34,012 nt of DNA from Kiritimatiellales bacterium (GTDB lineage Bacteria; Verrucomicrobiota; Kiritimatiellia; Kiritimatiellales; Pontiellaceae): the NCBI GenBank assembly GCA_003252225.1, contig QKFE01000170.1, forward strand, positions 1 to 34,012, written 5' to 3'. The notes under the pieces are model-generated. The model was not told the DNA's origin. It did not search any database and saw only the letters and a program-made list of their open reading frames with translations. The translations under genes and the position numbers were made by a program. This document shows positions 7,069-15,697 of this stretch, one piece after another (position 1 is the first letter of the stretch; each line of letters begins with the position of its first letter).

Positions 7069-7426
7069 CCCGGTGTTTATCCCCCTGCTCGCCGCCGCCT
7101 TTTTCCTCAGCGGCTGCACCATCCGGAAAATGAGATCCAGCTCCCCCGTACCCGAAGAACGCATCGCCCGGCTGTCTGCCGGAATGGCGAAAGCGCAAGT
7201 GCTCGAACTGCTCGGCCCGCCGGACGATGCCGGACTGCGCATGGACGGAAGCGTCTTCATTTACCGCTTCCACAACAAGGCCGACAAAGCGCTCGAACTC
7301 TCCTTCATGCAGGGCTCATTCAACTATGAAGAGAGCGACTGGCGCACGCATCGGGTCGTCGTCTTTTTTGATAAACAGGGCATCGTTACGGATTTCGCAG
7401 CCTACACCGAAAAAGACGCCATCTGA
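7049..7426 (+). CDS. BamE-like lipoprotein 3
   Basis: A 125-residue lipoprotein with signal peptide and lipobox FFLSG-C23. AGMAKAQVLELLGPPDDAG is the best match of the three to the BamE/SmpA turn motif, followed by SVFIYRF and RVVVFFDKQGIVTDF. The ATG lies inside the preceding gene (20-base overlap), with GGGGAG shortly upstream, so it is translationally coupled. The pattern of three tandem paralogues suggests duplication and divergence of one envelope lipoprotein. A GC-rich hairpin follows at 7430. Confidence 0.8.
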   Translation: MIFKNFNPVFIPLLAAAFFLSGCTIRKMRSSSPVPEERIARLSAGMAKAQVLELLGPPDDAGLRMDGSVFIYRFHNKADKALELSFMQGSFNYEESDWRTHRVVVFFDKQGIVTDFAAYTEKDAI

Positions 7427-7429
7427 AAC

Positions 7430-7446
7430 CGGCGGCAAAACCGCCG
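7430..7446. terminator. Short GC hairpin between convergent operons
   Basis: CGGCGG (7430-7435) pairs with CCGCCG (7441-7446) around a CAAAA loop, four bases after the lipoprotein stop. There is no clear T-run on either strand, so termination efficiency is doubtful. A G-rich run (7453-7473) follows. Confidence 0.35.
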
Positions 7447-7479
7447 CAATAAGGGAGGAGGGGCGCGGGGAGGAACCAA

Positions 7480-7803
7480 TCAGCGGTAGTTCTGCTGCAT
7501 CGCTTTATAATCGTCCTGCGTTTCCTGTTCGCGGATCGCCGCCTCGCGAATAATAAACTGCCAAACAGCAATCAGCACCAGAATCATCACCGTTACGAAC
7601 AGCATCGACCACCAGAAAAACTTCTCGTTCCCCTTTTTCCGGGAAAGGTGCAGCATCCTCCGCAGTCCCGAATTCCGGCTTCTCCGCTTCCGTTCACGCT
7701 GATCGAACGGCACCTGCGTCGTCGTCCTGCGCCGACGCCGCTTGTGCTTTTTCGTTTCGACAACCGGCATCCGCTCCCTGTTTTTGTAAATATCGTCTGA
7801 CAT
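7480..7803 (-). CDS. Small basic single-pass membrane protein
   Basis: A 107-residue protein read from the ATG at 7803 (MSDDIYKNRERMP), which has GGGAAAAG just upstream. The frame is open for 19 more residues, but they lack a comparable start signal. The N-terminal half is very basic (KKHKRRRRRTTT, RERKRRSRNSG). A single membrane helix follows at about residues 65-87 (WWSMLFVTVMILVLIAVWQFII), then a short acidic tail. This looks like a cytoplasmic basic head with one anchor. No family is recognised. It follows kdtA on the same strand after 59 bases and may belong to that transcript. Confidence 0.65.
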   Translation of the reverse strand: MSDDIYKNRERMPVVETKKHKRRRRRTTTQVPFDQRERKRRSRNSGLRRMLHLSRKKGNEKFFWWSMLFVTVMILVLIAVWQFIIREAAIREQETQDDYKAMQQNYR

Positions 7804-7862
7804 GCTTTTCCCGTTAAAAATTGAGGATGAGAAGGTAGCCGAAAGCCCGGCGGCATCCAACC

Positions 7863-9149
7863 CTAATTCCCATCCAAAATATCCACCGTCCGTTGAATAA
7901 CGCCCCGATTCCGGTTCACCACATCCGCCGCCCGGCCCCCCAGATTTTTCCGGAAAATATCATCCGAAAGCAGTTTCTCAAAAATATCCGCCAATTCCTG
8001 CTCATCGGCAACCTGCAAAATAGCCTGCTGTTTCGTAAATTCCGGCATCACCGCCGGGAAATTTTCCATATTCGGACCGACCACCACCGCCTTTCCGTAC
8101 AGCGCCGGTTCGATCGGATTCTGCCCGCCGTTTTCCTTCAGGCTTTTGCCCACAAAAATGATATCGGCCACCGAATAAAAATTGCGCAGCTCGCCGGTCG
8201 TATCCACAAACAGCAGGTCGGGCAAAGCACCGCCAAAACCGTCAGCCTGACTGCGGCGCACAAAAGAGAGGTTCTCTTTTTCAAACGCTTCAATCACTTC
8301 CGGTGCGCGTTCGACGTGCCGCGGAACCATAATTAGAAACAGCTTCGGATGGGTCGCTTTCAGTTTTTTATACAACGCACACAAAACAGCCTCTTCGCCC
8401 GGCCAGGTGGAACCGCCCAGTATAATGACCGCATCGTCCGGAACACCGATCTTTTTCAGCACGTCCTGCGCGACGGCTTCGCCTTTCGGATCGCGCTCGG
8501 CGACATCGAATTTCACCGTACCCATTACATGCACATTTTCCTTCAGCGCACCGATTCCGATCATCCGTTCGGCCTCAATTTCACCCTGCACACAGATCGG
8601 GTTGATCCGGCGCAGCACATCAGCAGTCAGCGACTTCAGCTTCCGGTAACCTTTGTATGAATTTTCAGACATGCGGCCGTTGATCAGTGAAATTGGAACT
8701 CCGGCTCTATCGGCCAGCCGAATCAGATTCGGCCAAAACTCCCCTTCCACCAAAACAATGCGAACCGGGTTGATAATCCGCAGCACTTTTTCAATCACCC
8801 CCGGCAGATCGACCGGGAAATAAAACAGCACATCGCGCGCATCGATTTCCTTCCGGCCGATGGCGTGCGCGGTTGACGTGGTGGTACTGAGTGCAAAACG
8901 GACATCGGGGTGTTTTTCGCGATAGGCCTTCATGAAGCGGAAGGCGACATAAATTTCTCCGACGCTGACCGCATGCACCCAAATACGGCGGTGTTCGCGA
9001 ATCTTCGCCTTTGTCTGTGTTCCGAAATGGCCGATCCGCTGTTCAAAATGCTGCCAATATCCGCCGCGGCGAATCATGCGCGAAAGAAATTTCGGCAGCA
9101 TAAACAGGAAAACGACCGGGAAAATTAAATTATAAACAACCCAAAGCAT
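7863..9149 (-). CDS. waaA: 3-deoxy-D-manno-octulosonic acid (Kdo) transferase
   Basis: A 428-residue GT30 enzyme that adds Kdo to lipid IVA during lipopolysaccharide inner-core synthesis at the cytoplasmic face of the inner membrane. An N-terminal membrane anchor (residues 4-20) precedes the glycosyltransferase domain. WVHAVSVGE holds the conserved catalytic glutamate at about residue 65. VEGEFWPNLI is the family's ExWPN motif, and GKSLKENGGQNPIEPALYGK is the CMP-Kdo-binding region. Length and order are normal. This shows the organism makes a Kdo-containing outer membrane. The gene starts 36 bases after purF on the same strand, so it probably shares the transcript. Whether it adds one or two Kdo residues cannot be told from sequence. 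Confidence 0.95.
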   Translation of the reverse strand: MLWVVYNLIFPVVFLFMLPKFLSRMIRRGGYWQHFEQRIGHFGTQTKAKIREHRRIWVHAVSVGEIYVAFRFMKAYREKHPDVRFALSTTTSTAHAIGRKEIDARDVLFYFPVDLPGVIEKVLRIINPVRIVLVEGEFWPNLIRLADRAGVPISLINGRMSENSYKGYRKLKSLTADVLRRINPICVQGEIEAERMIGIGALKENVHVMGTVKFDVAERDPKGEAVAQDVLKKIGVPDDAVIILGGSTWPGEEAVLCALYKKLKATHPKLFLIMVPRHVERAPEVIEAFEKENLSFVRRSQADGFGGALPDLLFVDTTGELRNFYSVADIIFVGKSLKENGGQNPIEPALYGKAVVVGPNMENFPAVMPEFTKQQAILQVADEQELADIFEKLLSDDIFRKNLGGRAADVVNRNRGVIQRTVDILDGN

Positions 9150-9185
9150 ATTTGTATTCCGGCTGGCGGCTTCCGTTCAATCCGC

Positions 9186-11081
9186 TTAATAGGCCCGGGC
9201 GTCGCTCTTTTCCATAAAATTGATGAATGAACGGTTTGCCACGCGGTGGCCGCCGGGGGTGGGATAATTGCCGGTGAAATACCAGTCGCCTTTATGATTC
9301 GGGCAGGCTTCGTGCAGGCCTTCGATACTTTGGTAGATAATTTCAACCTCAGCATTCATCCCTTCGGGCGTCAGGATTTCGGCGATTTTCCGGTTGAGCT
9401 GTTCGATCGTGAACGGGTCGAAAAGTTTCCGCACCTGATTCACCGATTCGGAGCGCGGTTTCTTTTCGTCCTCTTTGCAGGCTTCATAAATTTCCCGGAG
9501 AAGATATTCCCTTCCGGTTTCGCGGATCAGTTCAACGCAGGCTTCAAACGCAACGAAATCCTTCATTTTCGACATATCGATTCCATAACAGTCCGGGAAC
9601 CGGATTTGCGGTGCGGATGAAACAATCACGATTTTTTTCATTCCGAGGCGGTCGAGAATCCGGAGGATACTGGTGCGCAGCGTTGTTCCGCGAACAATCG
9701 AATCGTCGAGCACCACCAGTGTATCGGTCGGTTTAATAATGCCGTACGTCGTGTCATAAACCTGCGCAACCAGATCTTCGCGGTCGGCATCGGCCGTAAT
9801 AAAGGTACGCAGCTTTGCGTCTTTGGTCATCAGTTTTTCAACGCGCGGCTGGAAAGAAAGCAGTTCGTCGATCCGTTCGGCGGTAATCCGTTTTTCCTGC
9901 AGCAGGTGATATTTCATCCGTTCGCCGACGACATCTTTCACGCCTTCAACGAGGCCGTAAAAGGCGGTTTCGGCGGTATTCGGAATGTATGAAAAGACGG
10001 TGTTTTCCAAATCATAATTGACGGAATCCAACACCGGGCGAACCAGCATCCGGCCCAGCGTTTTGCGCTCCTGATAAATATCCTTGTCGGTGCCGCGCGA
10101 AAAATAAATCCGCTCGAACGAACACGGCATTTTTTTGAGCGGATCGTTCACCGGTTCCATCAGCACTTCGCCGGTACGTTTCACCACCAGTGCGTGTCCG
10201 GGCTCAACCTCTTTCACCGTGTCAATCGGCACATTCAGCGCGGTCTGAATTTGCGGGCGCTCCGAAGCAATCACCACAATTTCATCATCGGCATAATAAA
10301 AGGCCGGACGGATTCCGTTCGGATCGCGCAGCGCGAACAGGTCGCCGTGCCCGATCATTCCGCACATCACATAGCCGCCGTCAAACGAACGCGTCGCCTT
10401 TTTCAGGATTCGGTACACATCGAGTTCTTCGATAATCCGCTCGGTAATTTCAATTCGCGAAAGGCCGTCTTTACGGTATTTGCGGAAAAGGAAATCGTTG
10501 GCTTCATCGAGAAAATGGCCGATTTTTTCGAGCACCATCACCGTATCGGTTTTATTCCGAGGATGCTGCCCGAGTTCGACCAGCATATCAAAAAGCTCGT
10601 CGTTATTGGTCAGGTTGAAATTACCGGCCACCACCAGATTGCGGGTCATCCAGTTATTCTGCCGCAGGAACGGGTGGCAGAACGATTCGCCGCCGGCCCC
10701 GTGGGTTCCGTAACGCAGATGGCCGAGCAGCAGTTCGCCGGCAAACAGTACGTTCTGTTTCACCCACTCCCCGTCGTTCATCATCTCGGGGTTTTTCTCG
10801 CGGACAACAGCAAACGATTCCGCCATCCGGTTGCGCACGGCAATGATCGGGTTTTTATCCGCCGAACGGGTTCGGGCGATATAGGGGACGCCCGCAGGCA
10901 TATCGAGCTTGATCGTCGCGGCGCCGGCGCCGTCCTGCCCGCGGTTATGCTGCTTTTCCATCAGCAGCGTCAGTTTGTTCACCCCGTACATCGGGGTTCC
11001 GTATTTATCGATGTAAAACTGCAGCGGTTTCAACAAACGCACTGCGGCAATACCGCACTCATGGCCGATCCAATCGCTCAT
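9186..11081 (-). CDS. purF: Amidophosphoribosyltransferase PurF, long form
   Basis: A 631-residue enzyme catalysing the first committed step of purine synthesis: PRPP plus glutamine gives 5-phosphoribosylamine. C9 in HECGIAAV would become the N-terminal nucleophile after removal of an eight-residue propeptide. The glutaminase domain has GHLRYGTHG (120-128) and GNFNLTN (153-159). The phosphoribosyltransferase domain has the PRPP loop VVLDDSIVRGTT (456-467). The protein is longer than the roughly 500-residue E. coli enzyme and resembles the ~630-residue form of Bacteroidetes and some PVC bacteria, with an added C-terminal segment. AAGGA lies ten bases before the ATG. The 218-base upstream region, shared with the divergent peptidase gene, shows no riboswitch I can recognise. 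Confidence 0.93.
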   Translation of the reverse strand: MSDWIGHECGIAAVRLLKPLQFYIDKYGTPMYGVNKLTLLMEKQHNRGQDGAGAATIKLDMPAGVPYIARTRSADKNPIIAVRNRMAESFAVVREKNPEMMNDGEWVKQNVLFAGELLLGHLRYGTHGAGGESFCHPFLRQNNWMTRNLVVAGNFNLTNNDELFDMLVELGQHPRNKTDTVMVLEKIGHFLDEANDFLFRKYRKDGLSRIEITERIIEELDVYRILKKATRSFDGGYVMCGMIGHGDLFALRDPNGIRPAFYYADDEIVVIASERPQIQTALNVPIDTVKEVEPGHALVVKRTGEVLMEPVNDPLKKMPCSFERIYFSRGTDKDIYQERKTLGRMLVRPVLDSVNYDLENTVFSYIPNTAETAFYGLVEGVKDVVGERMKYHLLQEKRITAERIDELLSFQPRVEKLMTKDAKLRTFITADADREDLVAQVYDTTYGIIKPTDTLVVLDDSIVRGTTLRTSILRILDRLGMKKIVIVSSAPQIRFPDCYGIDMSKMKDFVAFEACVELIRETGREYLLREIYEACKEDEKKPRSESVNQVRKLFDPFTIEQLNRKIAEILTPEGMNAEVEIIYQSIEGLHEACPNHKGDWYFTGNYPTPGGHRVANRSFINFMEKSDARAY

Positions 11082-11299
11082 TACATACCGTCCTTCGGTT
11101 ATGTTCGGGTTTGATTAGGAAAGGCCGAATCCTTGCACCCGGAACGCCGTGCGGTCAAGCCGCGGAACAGGATTTAATTTACGGCAAAGAAAACCGTTGC
11201 CCGCCCCGCCCGGAACCGACATATTCCCGCGCATTATTTGAACGTTTACAGACCGGAAACGTCTGATTTCGCAACCAATTTAATTAGGGAGATTTAACC

Positions 11300-11995
11300 A
11301 TGTTTGCCTTTCTTGATCCGATGTATCTGATGATTATGCTGCCCGCCTTCATCCTCGCCGGAATTGCCTCCGCAAAAACAAAAGGCACCTTCAACAAATA
11401 CAGCCGCATCACCGCCGGTTCCCGCCTGACCGGCGCACAGGCCGCGCAGCAGATGCTCCACCGCAGCGGTATTTATAATGTTGAAATCAACCGTGTTCGC
11501 GGATTTCTTTCTGACCACTACAACCCGATGAACCGCACCCTCAACCTTTCGCCCGATGTTTACGACTCCCGCTCCCTCTCCGCCATCGGCGTCGCCTGCC
11601 ACGAAGCCGGCCACGCCCTTCAGCACGCAAACGGCTACGCCCCCCTCAAATTCCGCAGCGCACTGGTGCCGATCACCCAGTTCAGCTCCCACGCCGCCAT
11701 CTTCTTCATCATCCTCGGAGCACTGATGAATCCGTTTATGGCCAAAATCGGCATCATTTTGCTCGCCGTCGGCGTCGTATTCGCCCTCGTCACCCTGCCC
11801 GTTGAATGGGATGCCTCCGCCCGCGCAAAACGGCAGATGGTTTCCGACGGCATCGTGATGCCCTCCGAAGCCGCCGCAGCCGGAAAAGTACTCGACGCCG
11901 CCTTTCTGACCTATGTCGCCGGCGCCGTATCCGCCATTCTCACCCTGCTCTACTGGATGATGCGCCTCGGCCTCCTCGGCGGACGCGACGACTGA
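11300..11995 (+). CDS. YugP-type membrane zinc metallopeptidase
   Basis: A 231-residue integral membrane protein of the YugP family (putative neutral zinc metallopeptidase). The zinc-binding helix is H101-E102-A-G-H105 in ACHEAGHALQH. An N-terminal membrane segment lies at about 8-24, two follow at about 130-165, and one is near the C-terminus (YVAGAVSAILTLLYWMM). GFLSDHYNPMNRTLNLSPDVY is the conserved region before the active site. AGGGAG sits ten bases upstream of the ATG. It is transcribed alone, divergently from purF. A 6-bp inverted repeat (ACGTTT/AAACGT) sits in its leader near 11245-11265. The physiological substrate of the family is unknown; membrane proteostasis is a common guess. 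Confidence 0.9.
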   Translation: MFAFLDPMYLMIMLPAFILAGIASAKTKGTFNKYSRITAGSRLTGAQAAQQMLHRSGIYNVEINRVRGFLSDHYNPMNRTLNLSPDVYDSRSLSAIGVACHEAGHALQHANGYAPLKFRSALVPITQFSSHAAIFFIILGALMNPFMAKIGIILLAVGVVFALVTLPVEWDASARAKRQMVSDGIVMPSEAAAAGKVLDAAFLTYVAGAVSAILTLLYWMMRLGLLGGRDD

Positions 11996-12014
11996 TCCGG
12001 AGCCCGCCGGAAAT

Positions 12015-12041
12015 GGGGGGGAGGGGTTCGGGGAGAGGGGG
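12015..12041 (+). other. Potential G-quadruplex tract
   Basis: Four runs of four to seven G separated by A, TTC and AGA loops meet the usual G-quadruplex pattern on the + strand, 20 bases after the peptidase stop. The CCCC at 12051-12054 followed by TTTTT could pair with the last G-run as a competing weak terminator hairpin. Confidence 0.5.
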
Positions 12042-12190
12042 AATTTTCCGCCCCGTTTTTCTAAACAAAAACACCCGGTATTTTTTTATGAATAAAAATG
12101 AACGTTTCCGTTTCCAAGGGGTCAATGGATCTGAATTTACACACAGTAAACAGCAGAGGGTTTTTATTTCTCCTTTTTCCTTCTGCGGCA

Positions 12191-12224
12191 AAGGCGGCCA
12201 ACAGGAAATTTGGCCGCCTTTTTT
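12191..12224 (+). terminator. Intrinsic terminator
   Basis: The perfect 10-bp stem AAGGCGGCCA (12191-12200) and TGGCCGCCTT (12211-12220) has a 10-nt loop and a T-run to 12224. It reads best on the + strand, ending transcripts from the peptidase gene. It lies 18 bases beyond the nrfA stop and may act weakly on that strand too. Confidence 0.8.
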
Positions 12225-12241
12225 ATTACTGAAATACCGCC

Positions 12242-13672
12242 CTATTTCGCCAGTTTAAGCGCTTCAACCTGCCCCTGACGGGCATAGTCGGCCGCTTCGG
12301 CCAGAATACGGGCCGCTTCCTGCGGAGCGTGGAAACCCATCGAATTTTCGGCCGCAATATAATCCAAACGCCACTGCGCCTTGCGCTGCATTTCAAGCGC
12401 CGGGGCAAGCTGTTCATCGGTTGCGCCCGCCTCTTTGGCCGCCATAACGGCGTCCATCAGGTCATTCAGCGCTTCCCCGCCGCGAAGCAACAGGTGGTAA
12501 TTTGTGTTCTGAATCTTTTCGACGCGGGCGAGGATTTCACTTTCGGCCAAATGGTGGCAGGTCTGACAGGAGCGGTTGACGTTCAGCAGCGGACTGCGCA
12601 CCCAGTGATCGGAAACTTTTGAGGCGCCGTCGCGCATGTACGGCATATGGCAGTCGGAGCAGGAAACGCCGCTGCGGGCGTGAATACCCTGCGACCAAAG
12701 TTCGAATTCCGGGTGTTGCGCCTTGAGAATCGGCGCACCGGTTTCTTTATGTTTGTAATCGTAGAAACGGTCTCCACTTGAAAGTTTGGTTTCATCCCAC
12801 TCTCTTTCGAGGTTCTCCATTTTCAGGCCGTTGCTCCACGGGAAAGTGAGCGGGAAATCCTTCGAGCAATAGTATTCAACGTGGCACTGACCGCAAACCA
12901 GCGAGCGCATTTCATTACGGCTTGCATCGACATTCGGGTCATATTTTTCCTTCCGCGAACCCTGCCGCCAGATTTCGATAGAGGGCAGTGCAGGTACCGG
13001 CGCATCGGATTCCGCCAGCCGCTGTAGCCCGACAATCAGACCGGGGCGGGTGACGCGTACCTGCATGGTTTCCGGATCGTGGCAATCCACACAGGAAACA
13101 GGATGGGCGTGACCCATGTCGTGAAGCATCTGATTCAGCTCTTTATAGGGCATCGAATGGGTTTTATTCAGTCCGGCGATCGGGTCGCCGTCGCCCAGCT
13201 TGCGGTAAACGGGCATCACCGAAGCATGGCAGTGCAGGCACGAACCCCACTGGGCCACATTATGCCGCTTGGTCTGCTCCTGATCGGTAAGCATATAGGC
13301 ATGTCCGCGGCGGTCGCGGTAATCAATCGAAAAGGCATATCCTTTAAACATGCGTTTGAGCCAATGAAATTCCGGACGCTCGATTTTTTCTTCGGGAAGC
13401 GCTTCGCTTCCGCCGTGTCCGCCATATTTGGTTTTTGTGGGCAGAGCGGTCCGTTTGTATCCGTCATATTGTTTGGGCCAGTTTTTCCCCCAGATTTCCG
13501 GATCAGTTGTATCTTCGGAAACCTCGACGACACGCACATACTGCTGTTTGGCTTCGCTTTTGCGCTCAATGATATTGGTCAATAATGCCGTCACCGCCGC
13601 CGAGGCAACGGCCACAATAAGAATCAGCCCGACAAATATGCCTGCTCCACCCAGTTTGCCTGATTTACTCAT
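12242..13672 (-). CDS. nrfA: Ammonia-forming cytochrome c nitrite reductase NrfA, CXXCH type
   Basis: A 476-residue pentaheme enzyme that reduces nitrite to ammonium with six electrons. An N-terminal helix (residues 11-32) serves as signal/anchor. Five heme sites are visible: C145LHCH, C194VDCH, C260GQCH, C338SDCH and C369QTCH. The first, the catalytic heme, has CXXCH where E. coli-type enzymes have CXXCK, placing this in the known CXXCH variant group. Y267 in HVEYYC and H320 in KAQH match the active-site Tyr and His and the calcium-site Lys/Gln. The ATG at 13672 (MSKSGK) is chosen over upstream in-frame starts because AAGGGAAG precedes it. It overlaps the nrfH end by eight bases, so the two are translationally coupled. 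Confidence 0.94.
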   Translation of the reverse strand: MSKSGKLGGAGIFVGLILIVAVASAAVTALLTNIIERKSEAKQQYVRVVEVSEDTTDPEIWGKNWPKQYDGYKRTALPTKTKYGGHGGSEALPEEKIERPEFHWLKRMFKGYAFSIDYRDRRGHAYMLTDQEQTKRHNVAQWGSCLHCHASVMPVYRKLGDGDPIAGLNKTHSMPYKELNQMLHDMGHAHPVSCVDCHDPETMQVRVTRPGLIVGLQRLAESDAPVPALPSIEIWRQGSRKEKYDPNVDASRNEMRSLVCGQCHVEYYCSKDFPLTFPWSNGLKMENLEREWDETKLSSGDRFYDYKHKETGAPILKAQHPEFELWSQGIHARSGVSCSDCHMPYMRDGASKVSDHWVRSPLLNVNRSCQTCHHLAESEILARVEKIQNTNYHLLLRGGEALNDLMDAVMAAKEAGATDEQLAPALEMQRKAQWRLDYIAAENSMGFHAPQEAARILAEAADYARQGQVEALKLAK

Positions 13673-14174
13673 GACTTCCCTTCTCCCGTTTCTCTCCGCG
13701 GTCGTCCCCGCCGATACTCGTCGGCAACGCGCCGTGCCCTGCCGACGCATGGCAGTGAATACAGCTGACCGCATCCGGATTGGTTATATCCCGTCTGAAC
13801 ATTTCGTGAACCATGTCTTCATGGCACTCCACACAGTTATGCTGAAGAATCTGCCGGTTTTTGGATTTAATCATAATCGGCTCGTGGAAATCCTGTAGCG
13901 TGAATGCCTTGGAATGGTGCCAGCCGTTTTCGGCTTTCGCCCGGTATTTCCCGATCAAATCGTGCGGCAGATGGCAGTCAACGCAGGTGGCTGCGGCGTG
14001 ATGGCTGGATTTCTGCCACGAATCATATTGCGGCGTCATAATGTGGCAGTTGACGCAGGCTTTCGGATCGGCGCTGAAATAAGAAAACCCTTCCGCATAC
14101 CGGAAAGTAAACGCGCCGGTTCCCAACAGGATTCCCAGCAAAGCCGCTAAAATGGCCGCCTTTTTATTCAGCAT
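13665..14174 (-). CDS. nrfH: Cytochrome c nitrite reductase small subunit NrfH
   Basis: A 169-residue membrane-anchored tetraheme cytochrome of the NapC/NirT family that passes electrons from menaquinol to NrfA. The membrane anchor is at about residues 6-24. Heme motifs are C40VNCH, C64VDCH, C114VECH and C138IHCH. The first reads CVNCHIM, the CXXCHXM arrangement in which Met ligates heme 1 of NrfH. I choose the ATG at 14174 because AGAAGAGG lies six bases upstream; an in-frame ATG at 14180 overlaps that site. The C-terminal tail beyond heme 4 is polar. Order nrfH-nrfA with an eight-base overlap is standard for the delta/epsilon-type nitrite-ammonifying system. No maturation genes are in the window. 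Confidence 0.93.
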   Translation of the reverse strand: MLNKKAAILAALLGILLGTGAFTFRYAEGFSYFSADPKACVNCHIMTPQYDSWQKSSHHAAATCVDCHLPHDLIGKYRAKAENGWHHSKAFTLQDFHEPIMIKSKNRQILQHNCVECHEDMVHEMFRRDITNPDAVSCIHCHASAGHGALPTSIGGDDRGEKREKGSHE

Positions 14175-14369
14175 TTTCATCCTCTTCTTTTTGCACGTCC
14201 GAATATACCCGATTAAGGAACTCAACATACGCGCAATTTGGAAGGTGCATGAAATTCCCGGACGTGTGAAGAAATAAGCATTCAAATGCTCTATTTAAAC
14301 TCCGTTCAAACAAACCGCGCCGCAAATAGCTTGCACCGCTCCCGGCGGACACGGTAGAGAAACGCCCCC

Positions 14370-15662
14370 ATGCAAACAAAAAAAATAGAGACCTATTTCA
14401 TTAATGTGCTCGGCTGCAAAGTCAACCAATACGACGGGCAACAGATTGCCCAGCTGTTTGAAAATTACGGCCTCAAACAGACAGGAATACCGGACGACGC
14501 CGACCTCATCGTAATCCACACCTGCGGCGTCACCGCCGCCGCCGCCCAGAAATCGCGGCAGACCATCCGTAAAATGCAGCGGGCAAACCCCCTCGCCCAC
14601 ATCATCGTCACCGGTTGCGCCGCCGCCGATGAACTGACCCGGATCGATCAGGCCCCCGTATTCCGCGTTCCCGCCGGGGCCGACTGGCTTCAGCGGCTGG
14701 CGGAACAGCTCAATTCACTGGCCCTGCCGAATTCCGAAGCCGGACACGGCATTGAAACCGACACCTTCACCCTCTCAAAATTCGGCGACCAAACCCGCGC
14801 TTTTTTAAAGGTGCAGGACGGCTGCGATATCGGCTGTTCCTACTGCATCATCCCGCAGTTGCGCAAAGCCCCGCGCGATAAATCCATCGAAGCCGCCGTT
14901 AAAGAAGCCGCCGCCCTCACCGAAGCCGGCTACCGCGAAATCGTCGTAACCGGCGTCAGCGTCGGACTCTACGGCCGCGAAACCGGCTCATCCCTCGCCG
15001 AAATACTCCGTCACATTGCCGCCGTTCCGAATATCGGTCGAATCCGCCTTTCCAGTCTGCACCCCGGCGAACTCACCGATGAACTGCTCGAAGTCTGGAC
15101 CTCAAACGCAAACATAATGCCGCACCTCCACCTTTCCCTGCAATCCGGCTCCGACGCCGTTTTGGCCGCCATGCGCCGCGGCTATTCCGCCCGAGAATAT
15201 TACACCGCCGTCGAACGCGCCCGCGCCGCCCTCGATAATCCCGCGTTCACCACCGACGTCATCGTCGGATTCCCCGGCGAAACCGACGCCTATTTTGAGG
15301 AATCCTACGCCTTCTGCAAAAAGGTCGGTTTCTCCCAAATGCACGTCTTCACCTATTCGCCGCGCCCCAAAACCATTGCCGCCAAAATGAGTAATCAGGT
15401 CAACGGCGCCGTCGCCGCCGAACGCAGCGAAAAACTGCGCGCACTCGGCGAACTGATGTCCCTCGAATATCACCGCCAATTTCTCGGCCGCGAAATCGAA
15501 GTGCTGGTTGAACGGATAAAAGACGGAACCGCCACCGGCTATTCCCGCCGCTACATCCCCGTCGAATTTCAAACCGCCGAATTCAAAACCCCCGATGATT
15601 TACAGGGTCAAATTGTTTCCATCCAACCCACCGAAGCCACCGCCACTAGTTTGAAACGGTAG
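14370..15662 (+). CDS. mtaB: MtaB-type tRNA methylthiotransferase (t6A to ms2t6A)
   Basis: A 430-residue radical-SAM methylthiotransferase. The N-terminal domain carries C16, C52 and C83 (LGCKVNQYD, HTCGVT, TGCAA) for the second [4Fe-4S] cluster. The radical-SAM motif is C152DIGC156SYC159. LGCKVNQ and the overall layout fit the MtaB (YqeV) branch, which modifies t6A37 in tRNAs, better than MiaB or RimO. The C-terminal TRAM-like region (LVERIKDGTATGYSRRYIPVEF) is present. The stop codon TAG at 15660-15662 lies inside a REP palindrome (GGTAGGG), so the original C-terminus may have been a few residues different. The gene is divergent from nrfHA, with 195 bases between the chosen starts. The Shine-Dalgarno signal is weak. 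Confidence 0.9.
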   Translation: MQTKKIETYFINVLGCKVNQYDGQQIAQLFENYGLKQTGIPDDADLIVIHTCGVTAAAAQKSRQTIRKMQRANPLAHIIVTGCAAADELTRIDQAPVFRVPAGADWLQRLAEQLNSLALPNSEAGHGIETDTFTLSKFGDQTRAFLKVQDGCDIGCSYCIIPQLRKAPRDKSIEAAVKEAAALTEAGYREIVVTGVSVGLYGRETGSSLAEILRHIAAVPNIGRIRLSSLHPGELTDELLEVWTSNANIMPHLHLSLQSGSDAVLAAMRRGYSAREYYTAVERARAALDNPAFTTDVIVGFPGETDAYFEESYAFCKKVGFSQMHVFTYSPRPKTIAAKMSNQVNGAVAAERSEKLRALGELMSLEYHRQFLGREIEVLVERIKDGTATGYSRRYIPVEFQTAEFKTPDDLQGQIVSIQPTEATATSLKR

Positions 15663-15684
15663 GGCGCTTTCGATGAAAGCGCCG
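15658..15684 (+). repeat. REP palindrome 1 (type A), overlapping the mtaB stop codon
   Basis: GGTAGG leads into a 9-bp hairpin, GGCGCTTTC / GAAAGCGCC, with a GAT loop. The GTAG foot followed by an imperfect hairpin is the layout of REP sequences handled by RAYT transposases. The mtaB stop codon is the TAG of the foot. Confidence 0.85.
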
Positions 15685-15697
15685 CCGGGCAAGCACA

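Noticed and set aside
9186-11081. PurF catalytic Cys not at residue 2, read as a defect
   Set aside because: Short propeptides before the nucleophile Cys are known in this family and are removed on maturation.
10194-11114. A 306-codon open frame on the plus strand
   Set aside because: It is antisense to purF, has no recognisable domain and no ribosome-binding site; a shadow of biased codon use.
11082-11299. A tRNA gene or purine riboswitch upstream of purF
   Set aside because: I find no cloverleaf with a T-loop motif and no purine aptamer core; only a 6-bp inverted repeat near 11245-11265.
12088-12258. A possible small gene starting MNKNERFRFQG
   Set aside because: It runs through the intrinsic terminator at 12191-12224 and into the end of nrfA, and it lacks a ribosome-binding site.
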